Positions 50,175-63,300 of a stretch of 64,000 nt of DNA are shown piece after piece (within the stretch, counting starts at the first letter, position 1; each line of letters opens with the position of its first letter). Position numbers and translations under genes: made by a program. The notes beneath the pieces were generated by a model, which saw only the letters and a list, made by a program, of their open reading frames with translations, did not search any database and was not told the DNA's origin. This DNA is from Siphonodentalium dalli (taxonomy: Eukaryota > Mollusca > Scaphopoda > Gadilida > Siphonodentaliidae): positions 61,838,025 to 61,902,024 of the forward strand of contig CP136068.1 in assembly GCA_032622095.1 (NCBI GenBank), read 5' to 3'.

Positions 50175-52740
50175 GTGAACAGGGAGGAACCCATATAAGA
50201 GTGGACAGGCAGGAACTCATATAAGAGTGGACAGGCAGGAACTCATATAAGAGTGGACAGGCAGGAACTCATATAGCAGTGTACAGGGAGGAACTCATAA
50301 GAGTTGACAGGGAGGAACTCATATAAGAGTGGACAGGGAAGAACTCATATAAGAGTGGACATGCAGGAATTCATATAAGAGTGGACAGGGAGGAACTCAT
50401 AAGAGTGGACAGGGAGGAACTCATAAGAGTGGACAGGGAGGAACTCATAAGAGTGGACATGGAGAAACTCATAAGAGTGGACAGGCAGGAACTCATATAA
50501 GAGTGGACAGGCTGGAACTCATATACGAGCGGACAGGCTGGAACTCATATACGAGTGGACAGGCAGCAACTCATATAATAGTGGACAGGGAGGAACTCAT
50601 AAGAGAGGACAGGGAGGAACTAATATATGAGTGTACATGGAGGAACTAATATAAGAGTGGACAGGGAGAAACTAATATAAGAGTGGACAGGGAGGAACTA
50701 ATATAAGAGTGGACAGGGAGGAACTAATATAAGAGTGGACAGGGAGGAACTAATATACGAGTGGACAGGGAGGAACTCATATAAGAGTGGACAGGCTGGA
50801 ACTCATAAGAGTGGACAGGCAGGAATTCATATAAGAGTGGACAGTCAGCAACTCATATAAGAGTGGACAGGGAGGAACTCATATAAGAGTGGACAGACAG
50901 CAACTCATATAAGAGTGGACAGTCAGCAACTCATATTAGAGTGGACAGGGAGGAACTCATAAGAGTGGACAGGGAGGAACTCATATAAGAGTGGACAGGG
51001 AGGAACTCATATAAGAGTGGACAGGCTGGAACTCATATAAGAGTGAACAGGGAGGATCTCAAATAAGAGTGGACATGGAGGAACTCATATAACAGTGGAC
51101 AGGGAAGAACTCATATAAGAGTGGACATGCAGGAATTTATATAAGAGTGGACAGGCTGGGATTCATATAATAGTGGACAGGCAACAACTCATATAAGAGT
51201 GGACTGGGAGGAACTCATATAAGAGTGGACAATGAGGGACTCATATAAGAGTGGACAATGAGGAACTCATATAAGAGTGGACTGTGAGGAACTCATATAA
51301 GAGTGGACAGGGAGGAACTAATATAAGAGTGGACAAGGATGAATTCATATAAGAGTGGACATGCAGCAACTCATATAAGAGTGGACAGGGAGGAACTCAT
51401 GTAAGAGTGGACAGACTGCAACTCATATAAGAGTGGACATGGATGAACTCATATACTAGTGGCAGGCAGCAACTCATATACTAGTGGACAGGGAGGAACT
51501 CATATAAGAGTGGACAGGCAGGAACTCATATAAGAGTGGACAGTCAGCAACTCATATAAGAGTGGACAGGGAGCAACTCATAAAAGAGTGGACAGGGAGC
51601 AACTCATAAAAGAGTGGACAGGGAGCAACTCATAAAAGAGTGGACAGGGAGCAACTCATAAACGAGTGGACAGGGAGCAACTCATATACGAGTGGACAGG
51701 GAGCAACTCATATTAGAGTGGACAGGGAGGAACTCATATTAGAGTGAACAGGAAGGAACTCATATGCGAGTGGACATGCAGGAACTCATATTAGAGTGGA
51801 CAGGGAGGAACTCATATTAGAGTGGACATGGAGGAACTCATATAAGATCGACAGGGAGGAACTCATATTAGAGTGGACAGGGAGGAACTCATAAGAGTGG
51901 ACAGGGAGGAACTCATATAAGAATGGACAGGGAGGAACTCATATAAGAGTGGACAGGGAGGAACTCATATAAGAGTGGACAGGGAGGAACTCATATAAGA
52001 GTGGACAGGGAGGAACTCATATAAGAGTGAACAGGGAGGAACCCATATAAGAGTGGACAGGCAGGAACTCATATAAGAGTGGACAGGCAGGAACTCATAT
52101 AAGAGTGGACAGGCAGGAACTCATATAGCAGTGTACAGGGAGGAACTCATAAGAGTTGATAGGGAGGAACTCATATAAGAGTGGACAGGGAAGAACTCAA
52201 ATAAGAGTGGACATGCAGGAATTCATATAAGAGTGGACAGGGAGGAACTCATAAGAGTGGACAGGGAGGAACTCATAAGAGTGGACAGGGAGGAACTCAT
52301 AAGAGTGGACATGGAGGAACTATTAAGAGTGGACAGGCAGGAACTCATATAAGAGTGGACAGGCTGGAACTAATATACGAGTGGACAGGCTGGAACTCAT
52401 ATACGAGTGGACAGGCAGGAACTCATATAAGAGTGGACAGTCAGCAACTCATATAAGAGTGGACAGGGAGCAACTCATAAAAGAGTGGACAGGGAGCAAC
52501 TCATAAAAGAGTGGACAGGGAGCAACTCATATACGAGTGGACCGGGAGCAACTCATATAAGAGTGGACACGCAGGAACTCATATAAGAGTGGACACGCAG
52601 GAACTCATATAAGAGTTGACAGGGAGGAACTCATATAAGAGTGGACAGGGAGGAACTCATATACGAGTGGACAGAGAGGAACTCATATAATGGTGGACAG
52701 GCAGGAACTCATATAAGAGTGAACAGGGAGGAACTCATAT

Positions 52741-53180
52741 GCGAGTGGACATGCAGGAACTCATATTAGAGTGGACAGGGAGGAACTCATATGCGAGTGG
52801 ACATGCAGGAACTCATATTAGAGTGGACAGGGAGGAACTCATATTAGAGTGGACAGGGAGGAACTCATATAAGATGGACAGGGAGGAACTCATATTAGAG
52901 TGGACATGGAGGAACTCATATAAGAGTGGACAGGGAGGAACTCATATAAGAGTGGACAGGGAGGAACTCATATAAGAGTGAACAGGGAGGAACCCATATA
53001 AGAGTGGACAGGCAGGAACTCATATAAGAGTGGACAGGCAGGAACTCATATAAGAGTGGACAGGGAGGAACTCATATAAGAGTGGACAGGGAAGAACACA
53101 TATAAGAGTGGACATGCAGGAATTCATATAAGAGTGGACAGGGAGGAACTCATCAGAGTGGACATGGAGGAACTCATAAG
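52741..53180 (+). repeat. Rearranged spacer between the two 5.49-kb copies
   Basis: A two-monomer block (ATGCGAG plus ATTAGAG) is doubled at about 52,738-52,840, where related cassettes have one. The following epsilon-zeta stretch is compressed. It has one consensus run, AACCCATAT near 52,990, and no TAGCAGTGTAC. An AACTCATCAGAG / CATGGAGG pair appears at about 53,148 and again at 53,198. The spacer ends where collinearity with 47,640 begins. Confidence 0.75.
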
Positions 53181-54048
53181 AGTGGACAGGGAGGAACTCA
53201 TCAGAGTGGACATGGAGGAACTCATAAGAGTGGTCAGGCAGGAACTCATATAAGAGTGGACAGGCTGGAACTCATATACGAGTGGACAGGCTGGAACTCA
53301 TATACGAGTGGACAGGCAGCAACTCATATAATAGTGGACAGCGAGGAACTCATAAGAGAGGACAGGGAGGAACCAATATATGAGTGTACATGGAGGAACT
53401 AATATAAGAGTGGACAGGGAGGAACTAATATAAGAGTGGACAGGGAGGAACTAATATAAGAGTGGACAGGGAGGAACTAATATAAGAGTGGACAGGGAGG
53501 AACTAATATAAGAGTGGACAGGGAGGAACTCATATAAGAGTGGACAGGCTGGAACTCATAAGAGTGGACAGGCTGGAACTCATAAGAGTGGACAGGCAGG
53601 AACTCATATAAGAGTGGACAGGGAGGAACTCATACTAGTGGACATGGAGGAACTCATAAGAGTGGACAGGCTGGAACTCATATACGAGTGGACAGGCAGG
53701 AACTCATATAAGAGTGGACAGGGAGGAACTCATATAAGAGAGGACAGGGAGGAATAAATATATGAGTGTACAGGGAGGAACTAATATAAGAGTGGACAGG
53801 GAGGAACTAATATAAGAGTGGACAGGGAGGAACTCATATAAGAGTGGACAGGCAGGAACTCATATAACAGTGTACAGGGAGGAACTCATAAGAGTTGACA
53901 GGGAGGAACTCATATAACAGTGGACAGGGAAGAACTCATACAAGAGTGGACATGCAGGAATTCATATAAGAGTGACAGGCTGGGACTCAAATAAGAGTGG
54001 ACATGCAGGAACTCATATAAGAGTGGACAGGGAGGAACTCATATAAGA

Positions 54049-54073
54049 GTATACAGGTCCAACTCATATAAGA
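54049..54073 (+). repeat. 25-bp divergent GTATAC monomer, 5.49-kb copy 2
   Basis: This unit is the counterpart of 48,562 at 5,487 bp. Confidence 0.88.
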
Positions 54074-54927
54074 GTGGACAGGGAGGAACTCATAAAAGAG
54101 TGGACAGGGAGCAACTCATAAAAGAGTGGACAGGGAGCAACTCATAAAATAGTGGACAGGGAGCAACTCATATAAGAGTGGACAGGGAGCAACTCATATA
54201 AGAGTGGACACGCAGGAACTCATATAAGAGTGGACACGCAGGAACTCATATAAGAGTGGACAGGGAGGAACTCATATAATAGTGGACAGGGGGCAACTCA
54301 TATAAGAGTGGACAGAGAGGAACTCATATAAGAGTGGACAGGCAGGAACTCATATAAGAGTGAACAGGGAGGAACTCATATGCGAGTGGACAGGCAGGAA
54401 CTCATATTAGAGTGGACAGGGAGGAACTCATATTAGAGGAGACAGGGAGGAACTCATATTAGAGTGGACAGGGAGGAACTCATATTAGAGGAGACAGGGA
54501 GGAACTCATATAAGATGGACAGGGAGGATCTCATATTAGAGTGGACAGGGAGGAACTCATAAGAGTGGACAGAGAGGAACTCATATAAGAGTGGACAGGG
54601 AGGAACTCATATAAGAGTGGACAGGGAGGAACTCATATAAGAGTGGACAGGGAGGAACTCATATAAGAGTGGACAGGGAGGAACTCATATAAGAGTGAAC
54701 AGGGAGGAACGCATATAAGAGTGGTCAGGCAGGAACTCATATACGAGTGGACAGGTAGGAACTCATATAAGAGTGGTCAGGGAGGAACTCATATTTGAGT
54801 GGACAGGGAGAAACTCATAAAAGAATGGACAGGGAGCAACTCATATAAGAGTGGACAGGCAGGAACACATATAAGAGTGGTCAGGGAGGAACTCATATTT
54901 GAGTGGACAGGGATAAACTCATAAAAG

Positions 54928-54949
54928 AATGGACAGAATATAAAAGTGG
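54928..54949 (+). other. Out-of-register deletion junction (447 bp), copy 2
   Basis: The same GGACAGAATATAAAAG junction as at 49,444 lies 5,487 bp downstream, with identical bases on both sides. It was carried along by the 5.49-kb tandem duplication. Confidence 0.88.
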
Positions 54950-55636
54950 ACAGAGAGGAACTCATATAAGAGTGGACAGGGAGGAACTCATATAAGAGTG
55001 GACAGGGAAGAACTCATATAAGAGTGGACATGCAGGAATTCATATAAGAGTGGACACGGAGGAACTCATATAAGAGTGGACAGGGAGGAACTCATAAGAG
55101 TGGACAGGGAGGAACTCATCAGAGTGGACATGGAGGAACTCAAAAGAGTGGTCAGGCAGGAACTCATATAAGAGTGGACAGGCTGGAACTCATATACGAG
55201 TGGACAGGCTGGAACTCATATACGAGTGGACAGGCAGCAACTCATATAATAGTGGACAGCGAGGGACTCATAAGAGAGGACAGGGAGGAACCTATATATG
55301 AGTGGACAGGGAGGAACTAATATAAGAGTGTACAGGGAGGAACTAATATAAGAGTGGACAGGGAGGAACTCATATAAGAGTGGACAGGGAGGAACTCATA
55401 TAAGAGTGGACAGGCAGCAACTCATATAAGAGTGGACAGGCAGGAACTCATATAACAGTGTACAGGGAGGAACTCATAAGAGTTGACAGGGAGGAACTCA
55501 TATAAGAGTGGACAGGGAAGAACTCATAAAAGAGTGGACATGCAGGAATTCAAATAAGAGTGACAGGCTGGGACTCAAATAAGAGTGGACATGCAGGAAC
55601 TCATATAAGAGTGGACAGGGAGGAACTCATATAAGA

Positions 55637-55661
55637 GTATACAGGTCCAACTCATATAAGA
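55637..55661 (+). repeat. 25-bp divergent GTATAC monomer, 5.49-kb copy 2, second
   Basis: This unit is the counterpart of 50,150 at 5,487 bp, again followed by GTGAACAGGG and AACCCATAT. Confidence 0.88.
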
Positions 55662-58320
55662 GTGAACAGGGAGGAACCCATATAAGAGTGGACAGGCAGG
55701 AACTCATATAAGAGTGGACAGGCAGGAACTCATATAAGAGTGGACAGGCAGGAACTCATATAGCAGTGTACAGGGAGGAACTCATAAGAGTTGACAGGGA
55801 GGAACTCATATAAGAGTGGACAGGGAAGAACTCATATAAGAGTGGACATGCAGGAATTCATATAAGAGTGGACAGGGAGGAACTCATAAGAGTGGACAGG
55901 GAGGAACTCATAAGAGTGGACAGGGAGGAACTCATAAGAGTGGACATGGAGGAACTCATAAGAGTGGACAGGCAGGAACTCATATAAGAGTGGACAGGCT
56001 GGAACTCATATACGAGCGGACAGGCTGGAACTCATATACGAGTGGACAGGCAGCAACTCATATAATAGTGGACAGGGAGGAACTCATAAGAGAGGACAGG
56101 GAGGAACTAATATATGAGTGTACATGGAGGAACTAATATAAGAGTGGACAGGGTGAAACTAATATAAGAGTGGACAGGGAGGAACTAATATAAGAGTGGA
56201 CAGGGAGGAACTAATATAAGAGTGGACAGGGAGGAACTAATATACGAGTGGACAGGGAGGAACTCATATAAGAGTGGACAGGCTGGAACTCATAAGAGTG
56301 GACAGGCAGGAATTCATATAAGAGTGGACAGTCAGCAACTGATATAAGAGTGGACAGGGAGGAACTCATATAAGAGTGGACAGACAGCAACTCATATAAG
56401 AGTGGACAGTCAGCAACTCATATTAGAGTGGACAGGGAGGAACTCATAAGAGTGGACAGGGAGGAACTCATATAAGAGTGGACAGGGAGGAACTCATATA
56501 AGAGTGGACAGGCTGGAACTCATATAAGAGTGAACAGGGAGGATCTCAAATAAGAGTGGACATGGAGGAACTCATATAACAGTGGACAGGGAAGAACTCA
56601 TATAAGAGTGGACATGCAGGAATTTATATAAGAGTGGACAGGCTGGGATTCATATAATAGTGGACAGGCAACAACTCATATAAGAGTGGACTGGGAGGAA
56701 CTCATATAAGAGTGGACAATGAGGGACTCATATAAGAGTGGACAATGAGGAACTCATATAAGAGTGGACTGTGAGGAACTCATATAAGAGTGGACAGGGA
56801 GGAACTAATATAAGAGTGGACAAGGATGAATTCATATAAGAGTGGACATGCAGCAACTCATATAAGAGTGGACAGGGAGGAACTCATGTAAGAGTGGACA
56901 GACTGCAACTCATATAAGAGTGGACATGGATGAACTCATATACTAGTGGCAGGCAGCAACTCATATACTAGTGGACAGGGAGGAACTCATATAAGAGTGG
57001 ACAGGCAGGAACTCATATAAGAGTGGACAGTCAGCAACTCATATAAGAGTGGACAGGGAGCAACTCATAAAAGAGTGGACAGGGAGCAACTCATAAAAGA
57101 GTGGACAGGGAGCAACTCATAAAAGAGTGGACAGGGAGCAACTCATAAAAGAGTGGACAGGGAGCAACTCATATACGAGTGGACAGGGAGCAACTCATAT
57201 TAGAGTGGACAGGGAGGAACTCATATTAGAGTGAACAGGAAGGAACTCATATGCGAGTGGACATGCAGGAACTCATATTAGAGTGGACAGGGAGGAACTC
57301 ATATTAGAGTGGACATGGAGGAACTCATATAAGATCGACAGGGAGGAACTCATATTAGAGTGGACAGGGAGGAACTCATAAGAGTGGACAGGGAGGAACT
57401 CATATAAGAGTGGACAGGGAGGAACTCATATAAGAGTGGACAGGGAGGAACTCATATAAGAGTGGACAGGGAGGAACTCATATAAGAGTGGACAGGGAGG
57501 AACTCATATAAGAGTGAACAGGGAGGAACCCATATAAGAGTGGACAGGCAGGAACTCATATAAGAGTGGACAGGCAGGAACTCATATAAGAGTGGACAGG
57601 CAGGAACTCATATAGCAGTGTACAGGGAGGAACTCATAAGAGTTGATAGGGAGGAACTCATATAAGAGTGGACAGGGAAGAACTCAAATAAGAGTGGACA
57701 TGCAGGAATTCATATAAGAGTGGACAGGGAGGAACTCATAAGAGTGGACAGGGAGGAACTCATAAGAGTGGACAGGGAGGAACTCATAAGAGTGGACATG
57801 GAGGAACTATTAAGAGTGGACAGGCAGGAACTCATATAAGAGTGGACAGGCTGGAACTAATATACGAGTGGACAGGCTGGAACTCATATACGAGTGGACA
57901 GGCAGGAACTCATATAAGAGTGGACAGTCAGCAACTCATATAAGAGTGGACAGGGAGCAACTCATAAAAGAGTGGACAGGGAGCAACTCATAGAAGAGTG
58001 GACAGGGAGCAACTCATAAAAGAGTGGACAGGGAGCAACTCATATACGAGTGGACCGGGAGCAACTCATATAAGAGTGGACACGCAGGAACTCATATAAG
58101 AGTGGACACGCAGGAACTCATATAAGAGTTGACAGGGAGGAACTCATATAAGAGTGGACAGGGAGGAACTCATATACGAGTGGACAGAGAGGAACTCATA
58201 TAATGGTGGACAGGCAGGAACTCATATAAGAGTGAACAGGGAGGAACTCATATGCGAGTGGACATGCAGGAACTCATATTAGAGTGGACAGGGAGGAACT
58301 CATATTAGAGTGGACAGGGA

Positions 58321-60336
58321 GGAACTCATATAAGATGGACAGGGAGGAACTCATATTAGAGTGGACAGGGAGGAACTCATAAGAGTGGACAGGGAGGAAC
58401 TCATATAAGAGTGGACAGGGAGGAACTCATATAAGAGTGGACAGGGAGGAACTCATATAAGAGTGGACAGGGAGGAACTCATATAAGAGTGGACAGGGAG
58501 TAACTCATATAAGAGTGAACAGGGAGGAACCCATATAAGAGTGGACAGGCAGGAACTCAAATAAGAGTGGACAGGCAGGAACTCATATAAGAGTGGACAG
58601 GCAGGAACTCATATAGCAGTGTACAGGGAGGAACTCATAAGAGTTGACAGGGAGGAACTCATATAAAAGTGGACAGGGAAGAACTCATATAAGAGTGGAC
58701 ATGCAGGAATTCATATAAGAGTGGACAGGGAGGAACTCATAAGAGTGGACAGGGAGGAACTCATAAGAGTGGACAGGGAGGAACTCATAAGAGTGGACAT
58801 GGAGGAACTCATAAGAGTGGACAGGCAGGAACTCATATAAGAGTGGACAGGCAGGAACTCATATAAGAGTGAACAGGGAGGAACTCATATGCGAGTGGAC
58901 ATGCAGGAACTCATATTAGAGTGGACAGGGAGGAACTCATATTAGAGTGGACAGGGAGGAACTCATATAAGATGGACAGGGAGGAACTCATATTAGAGTG
59001 GACAGGGAGGAACTCATAAGAGTGGACAGGGAGGAACTCATATAAGAGTGGACAGGGAGGAACTCATATTAGAGTGGACAGGGAGGAACTCATATAAGAG
59101 TGGACAGGGAGGAACTCATATAAGAGTGGACAGGGAGGAACTCATATAAGAGTGAACAGGGAGGAACCCATATAAGAGTGGACAGGCAGGAACTCATATA
59201 AGAGTGGACAGGCAGGAACTCATATAAGAGTGGACAGGCAGGAACTCATATAGCAGTGTACAGGGAGGAACTCATAAGAGTTGACAGAGAGGAACTCATA
59301 TAAGAGTGGACAGGGAAGAACTCATATAAGAGTGGACATGCAGGAATTCATATAAGAGTGGACAGGGAGGAACTCATATGAGTGGACAGGGAGGAAGTCA
59401 TAAGAGTGGACAGGGAGGAACTCATAAGAGTGGACATGGAGGAACTCATAAGAGTGGACAGGCAGGAACTCATATAAGAGTGGACAGGCTGGAACTCATA
59501 TACGAGTGGACAGGCTGGAACTCATATAAGAGTAGACAGGCAGCAACTCATATAATAGTGGACAGGGATGAACTCATAAGAGAGGACAGGGAGGAACTAA
59601 TATATGAGTGTACATGGAGGAACTAATATAAGAGTGGACAGGGAGGAACTAAAATAAGAGTGGACAGGGAGGAACTAATATAAGAGTGGACAGGGAGGAA
59701 CTAATATAAGAGTGGACAGGGAGGAACTAATATAAGAGTGGACAGGGAGGAACTCATATAAGAGTGGACAGGCTGGAACTCATAAGAGTGGACAGGCAGG
59801 AATTCATATAAGAGTGGACAGTCAGCAACTCATATAAGAGTGGACAGGGAGGAACTCATAAGAGTGGACAGACAGCAACTCATATAAGAGTGGACATGGA
59901 TGAACTCATATACTAGTGGCAGGCAGCAACTCATATACTAGTGGACAGGGAGGAACTCATATAAGAGTGGACAGGCAGGAACTCATATAAGAGTGGACAG
60001 TCAGCAACTCATATTAGAGTGGACAGGGAGGAACTCATAAGAGTGGACAGGGAGGAACTCATATAAGAGTGGACAGGGAGGAACTCATATAAGAGTGGAC
60101 AGGCTGGAACTCATATAAAAGTGGACAGGGAGGATCTCAAATAAGAGTGGACAGGGAGGAACTCATATAACAGTGGACAGGGAAGAACTCATATAAGAGT
60201 GGACATGCAGGAATTCATATAAGAGTGGACAGGCTGGGACTCATATAATAGTGGACAGGCAACAACTCATATAAGAGTGGACTGGGAGGAACTCATATAA
60301 GAGTGGAAAATGTGGGACTCATATAAGAGTGGACAA
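58321..60336 (+). repeat. Zeta/epsilon and first half of block X, copy X3
   Basis: This segment is collinear with about 44.5-46.59 kb. From GTAGAC at 59,532 to GAAAATGTGG at 60,306 the offset to X2 is exactly 13,745 bp (45,787 and 46,561). It includes a 24-bp run (58,720-58,810), ATGCGAG near 58,888, and delta, alpha and beta cassettes. It ends at an abnormal 19-bp monomer at 60,330, where an 888-bp deletion begins. Confidence 0.86.
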
Positions 60337-60352
60337 CTCATATAGCAGTGTA
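60329..60352 (+). other. Out-of-register deletion junction (888 bp)
   Basis: A 19-bp monomer, GTGGACAACTCATATAGCA, joins the start of an AATGAGG monomer to the end of a TAGCAG monomer. Relative to X2, the offset falls from 13,745 bp (60,306) to 12,857 bp (60,453), a loss of 888 bp. The breakpoints share only AA. X1 and X2 both keep the intervening sequence, so this is most simply a deletion in X3. Confidence 0.85.
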
Positions 60353-63300
60353 CAGGGAGGAACTCATAAGAGTTGACAGGGAGGAACTCATATAAGAGTG
60401 GACAGGGAAGAACACATATAAGAGTGGACATGCAGGAATTCATATAAGAGTGGACACGGAGGAACTCATATAAAATTGGACAGGGAGGAACTCATAAGAG
60501 TGGACAGGGAGGAACTCATCAGAGTGGACATGGAGGAACTCATAAGAGTGGTCAGGCAGGAACTCATATAAGAGTGGACAGGCTGGAACTCATATACGAG
60601 TGGACAGGCTGGAACTCATATACGAGTGGACAGGCAGCAACTCATATAATAGTGGACAGCGAGGAACTCATAAGAGAGGACAGGGAGGAACCAATATATG
60701 AGTGTACGTGGAGGAACTAATATAAGAGTGGACAGGGAGGAACTAATATAAGAGTGGACAGGGAGGAACTAATATAAGAGTGGACAGGGAGGAACTAATA
60801 TAAGAGTGGACAGGGAGGAACTAATATAAGAGTGGACAGGGAGGAACTCATATAAGAGTGGACAGGCTGGAACTCATAAGAGTGGACAGGCTGGAACTCA
60901 TAAGAGTGGACAGGCAGGAACTCATATAAGAGTGGACAGGGAGGAACTCATACTAGTGGACATGGAGGAACTCATAAGAGTGGACAGGCTGGAACTCATA
61001 TACGAGTGGACAGGCAGGAACTCATATAAGAGTGGACAGGGAGGAACTCATATAAGAGAGGACAGGGAGGAATAAATATATGAGTGTACAGGGAGGAACT
61101 AATATAAGAGTGGACAGGGAGGAACTAATATAAGAGTGGACAGGGAGGAACTCATATAAGAGTGGACAGGGAGGAACTCATATAAGAGTGGACAGGCAGC
61201 AACTCATATAAGAGTGGACAGGCAGGAACTCATATAACAGTGTACAGGGAGGAACTCATAAGAGTTGACAGGGAGGAACTCATATAACAGTGGACAGGGA
61301 AGAACTCATACAAGAGTGGACATGCAGGAATTCATATAAGAGTGACAGGCTGGGACTCAAATAAGAGTGGACATGCAGGAACTCATATAAGAGTGGACAG
61401 GGAGGAACTCATATAAGAGTATACAGGTCCAACTCGTATAAGAGTGGACAGGGAGGAACTCATAAAAGAGTGGACAGGGAGCAACTCATAAAAGAGTGGA
61501 CAGGGAGCAACTCATAAAATAGTGGACAGGGAGCAACTCATATAAGAGTGGACAGGGAGCAACTCATATAAGAGTGGACACGCAGGAACTCATATAAGAG
61601 TGGACACGCAGGAACTCATATAAGAGTGGACAGGGAGGAACTCATATAAGAGTGGACAGGGGGCAACTCATATAAGAGTGGACAGAGAGGAACTCATATA
61701 AGAGTGGACAGGCAGGAACTCATATAAGAGTGAACAGGGAGGAACTCATATGCGAGTGGACAGGCAGGAACTCATATTAGAGTGGACAGGGAGGAACTCA
61801 TATTAGAGGAGACAGGGAGGAACTCATATTAGAGTGGACAGGGAGGAACTCATATTAGAGGAGACAGGGAGGAACTCATATAAGATGGACAGGGAGGATC
61901 TCATATTAGAGTGGACAGGGAGGAACTCATAAGAGTGGACAGGGAGGAACTCATATAAGAGTGGACAGGGAGGAACTCATATAAGAGTGGATAGGGAGGA
62001 ACTCATATAAGAGTGGACAGGGAGGAACTCATATAAGAGTGGACAGGGAGGAACTCATATAAGAGTGAACAGGGAGGAACGCATATAAGAGTGGTCATGC
62101 AGGAACTCATATACGAGTGGACAGGCAGGAACTCATATAAGAGTGGACAGGCAGGAACACATATAAGAGTGGTCAGGGAGGAACTCATATAAGAGTGGAC
62201 AGGGAGGAACTCATATTTGAGTTGACAGGGAGAAACTCATAAAAGAATGGACAGGGAGCAACTCATATAAGAGTGGACAGGCAGGAACACATATAAGAGT
62301 GGTCAGGGAGGAACTCATATTTGAGTGGATAGGGATAAACTCTTAAAAGAATGGACAGGGAGCAACTCATATAAGAGTGGACAAGGATGAACTCATATAA
62401 GAGTGGACAGGCAGGAACTCATAAGAGTGGACAGGCAGGAACTCATATAAGAGTGGACAGGCTGGAACTCATATACGAGTGGACAGGCTGGAACTCATAT
62501 ACGAGTGGACAGGCAGCAACTCATATAATATTGGACAGGGAGGATCTCATAAGAGAGGACAGGGAGGAACTAATATATGAGTGTACATGGAGGAACTAAT
62601 ATAAGAGTGGACAGGGAGGAACTCATAAAAGAGTGGACAGGGAGCAACTCATAAAATAGTGGACAGGGAGCAACTCATATAAGAGTGGACAGGGAGCAAC
62701 TCATATAAGAGTGGACACGCAGGAACTCATATAAGAGTGGACACGCAGGAACTCATATAAGAGTGGACAGGGAGGAACCCAAATAAGAGTGGACAGGGAG
62801 CAACTCATATAAGAGTGGACAGAGAGGAACTCATATAAGAGTGGACAGGGAGGAACTCATATAAGAGTGGACAGGGAAGAACTCATATAAGAGTGGACAT
62901 GCAGGAATTCATATAAGAGTGGACACGGAGGAACTCATATAAGAGTGGACAGGGAGGAACTCATAAGAGTGGACAGGGAGGAACTCATCAGAGTGGACAT
63001 GGAGGAACTCATAAGAGTGGTCAGGCAGGAACTCATATAAGAGTGGACAGGCTGGAACTCATATACGAGTGGACAGGCTGGAACTCATATACGAGTGGAC
63101 AGGCAGCAACTCATATAATAGTGGACAGCGAGGGACTCATAAGAGAGGACAGGGAGGAACCAATATATGAGTGGACAGGGAGGAACTAATATAAGAGTGT
63201 ACAGGGAGGAACTAATATAAGAGTGGACAGGGAGGAACTCATATAAGAGTGGACAGGGAGGAACTCATATAAGAGTGGACAGGCAGAAATTCATATAAGA

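Larger units (their letters stand above)
45640..50510 (+). repeat. Dispersed higher-order block X, copy X2
   Basis: The block opens with AAGAGTAGACAGGC (GTAGAC at 45,787) and GAAAATGTGG at 46,561. Relative to X1 it lacks three monomers (78 bp) after the SpeI unit near 46,820, two monomers (52 bp) before the gamma pair near 49,280, and 447 bp at 49,444-49,460. It has an additional GTATAC unit at 50,150. Its second half is also the first part of the 5.49-kb tandem duplication. Confidence 0.85.
47640..52740 (+). repeat. 5.49-kb tandem duplication, copy 1
   Basis: The offset to copy 2 is 5,539 bp at CATACTAGTGG (48,091 against 53,630). It becomes 5,487 bp from the first GTATAC unit onward (48,562/54,049, 49,444/54,931, 50,150/55,637, 51,461/56,948 and 52,411/57,898). 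The 52-bp step is a two-monomer loss in copy 2. The order is zeta end, delta, GTATAC unit, epsilon, gamma, 447-bp deletion scar, delta, second GTATAC unit, zeta, delta with GAGCGGAC, alpha, beta with AATTTATAT, alpha, epsilon, zeta. Confidence 0.9.
53181..58320 (+). repeat. 5.49-kb tandem duplication, copy 2
   Basis: This is a copy of 47,640-52,740, including the shared scar GGACAGAATATAAAAG at 54,931. Differences include the two-monomer loss near 53,850, CCTATATATGAG near 55,290, GGGTGAAACT near 56,150, and one extra GAGCAAC unit (CATAGAAGAG near 57,990), which raises the offset to 5,513 bp at TAATGG (52,688/58,201). The two copies are otherwise very similar line by line. Confidence 0.9.

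Noticed and set aside
60329-60352. Insertion site of a mobile element
   Set aside because: The short monomer has no inserted DNA, target duplication or terminal repeat. The offsets on both sides show a net loss of 888 bp, so it is a deletion join.
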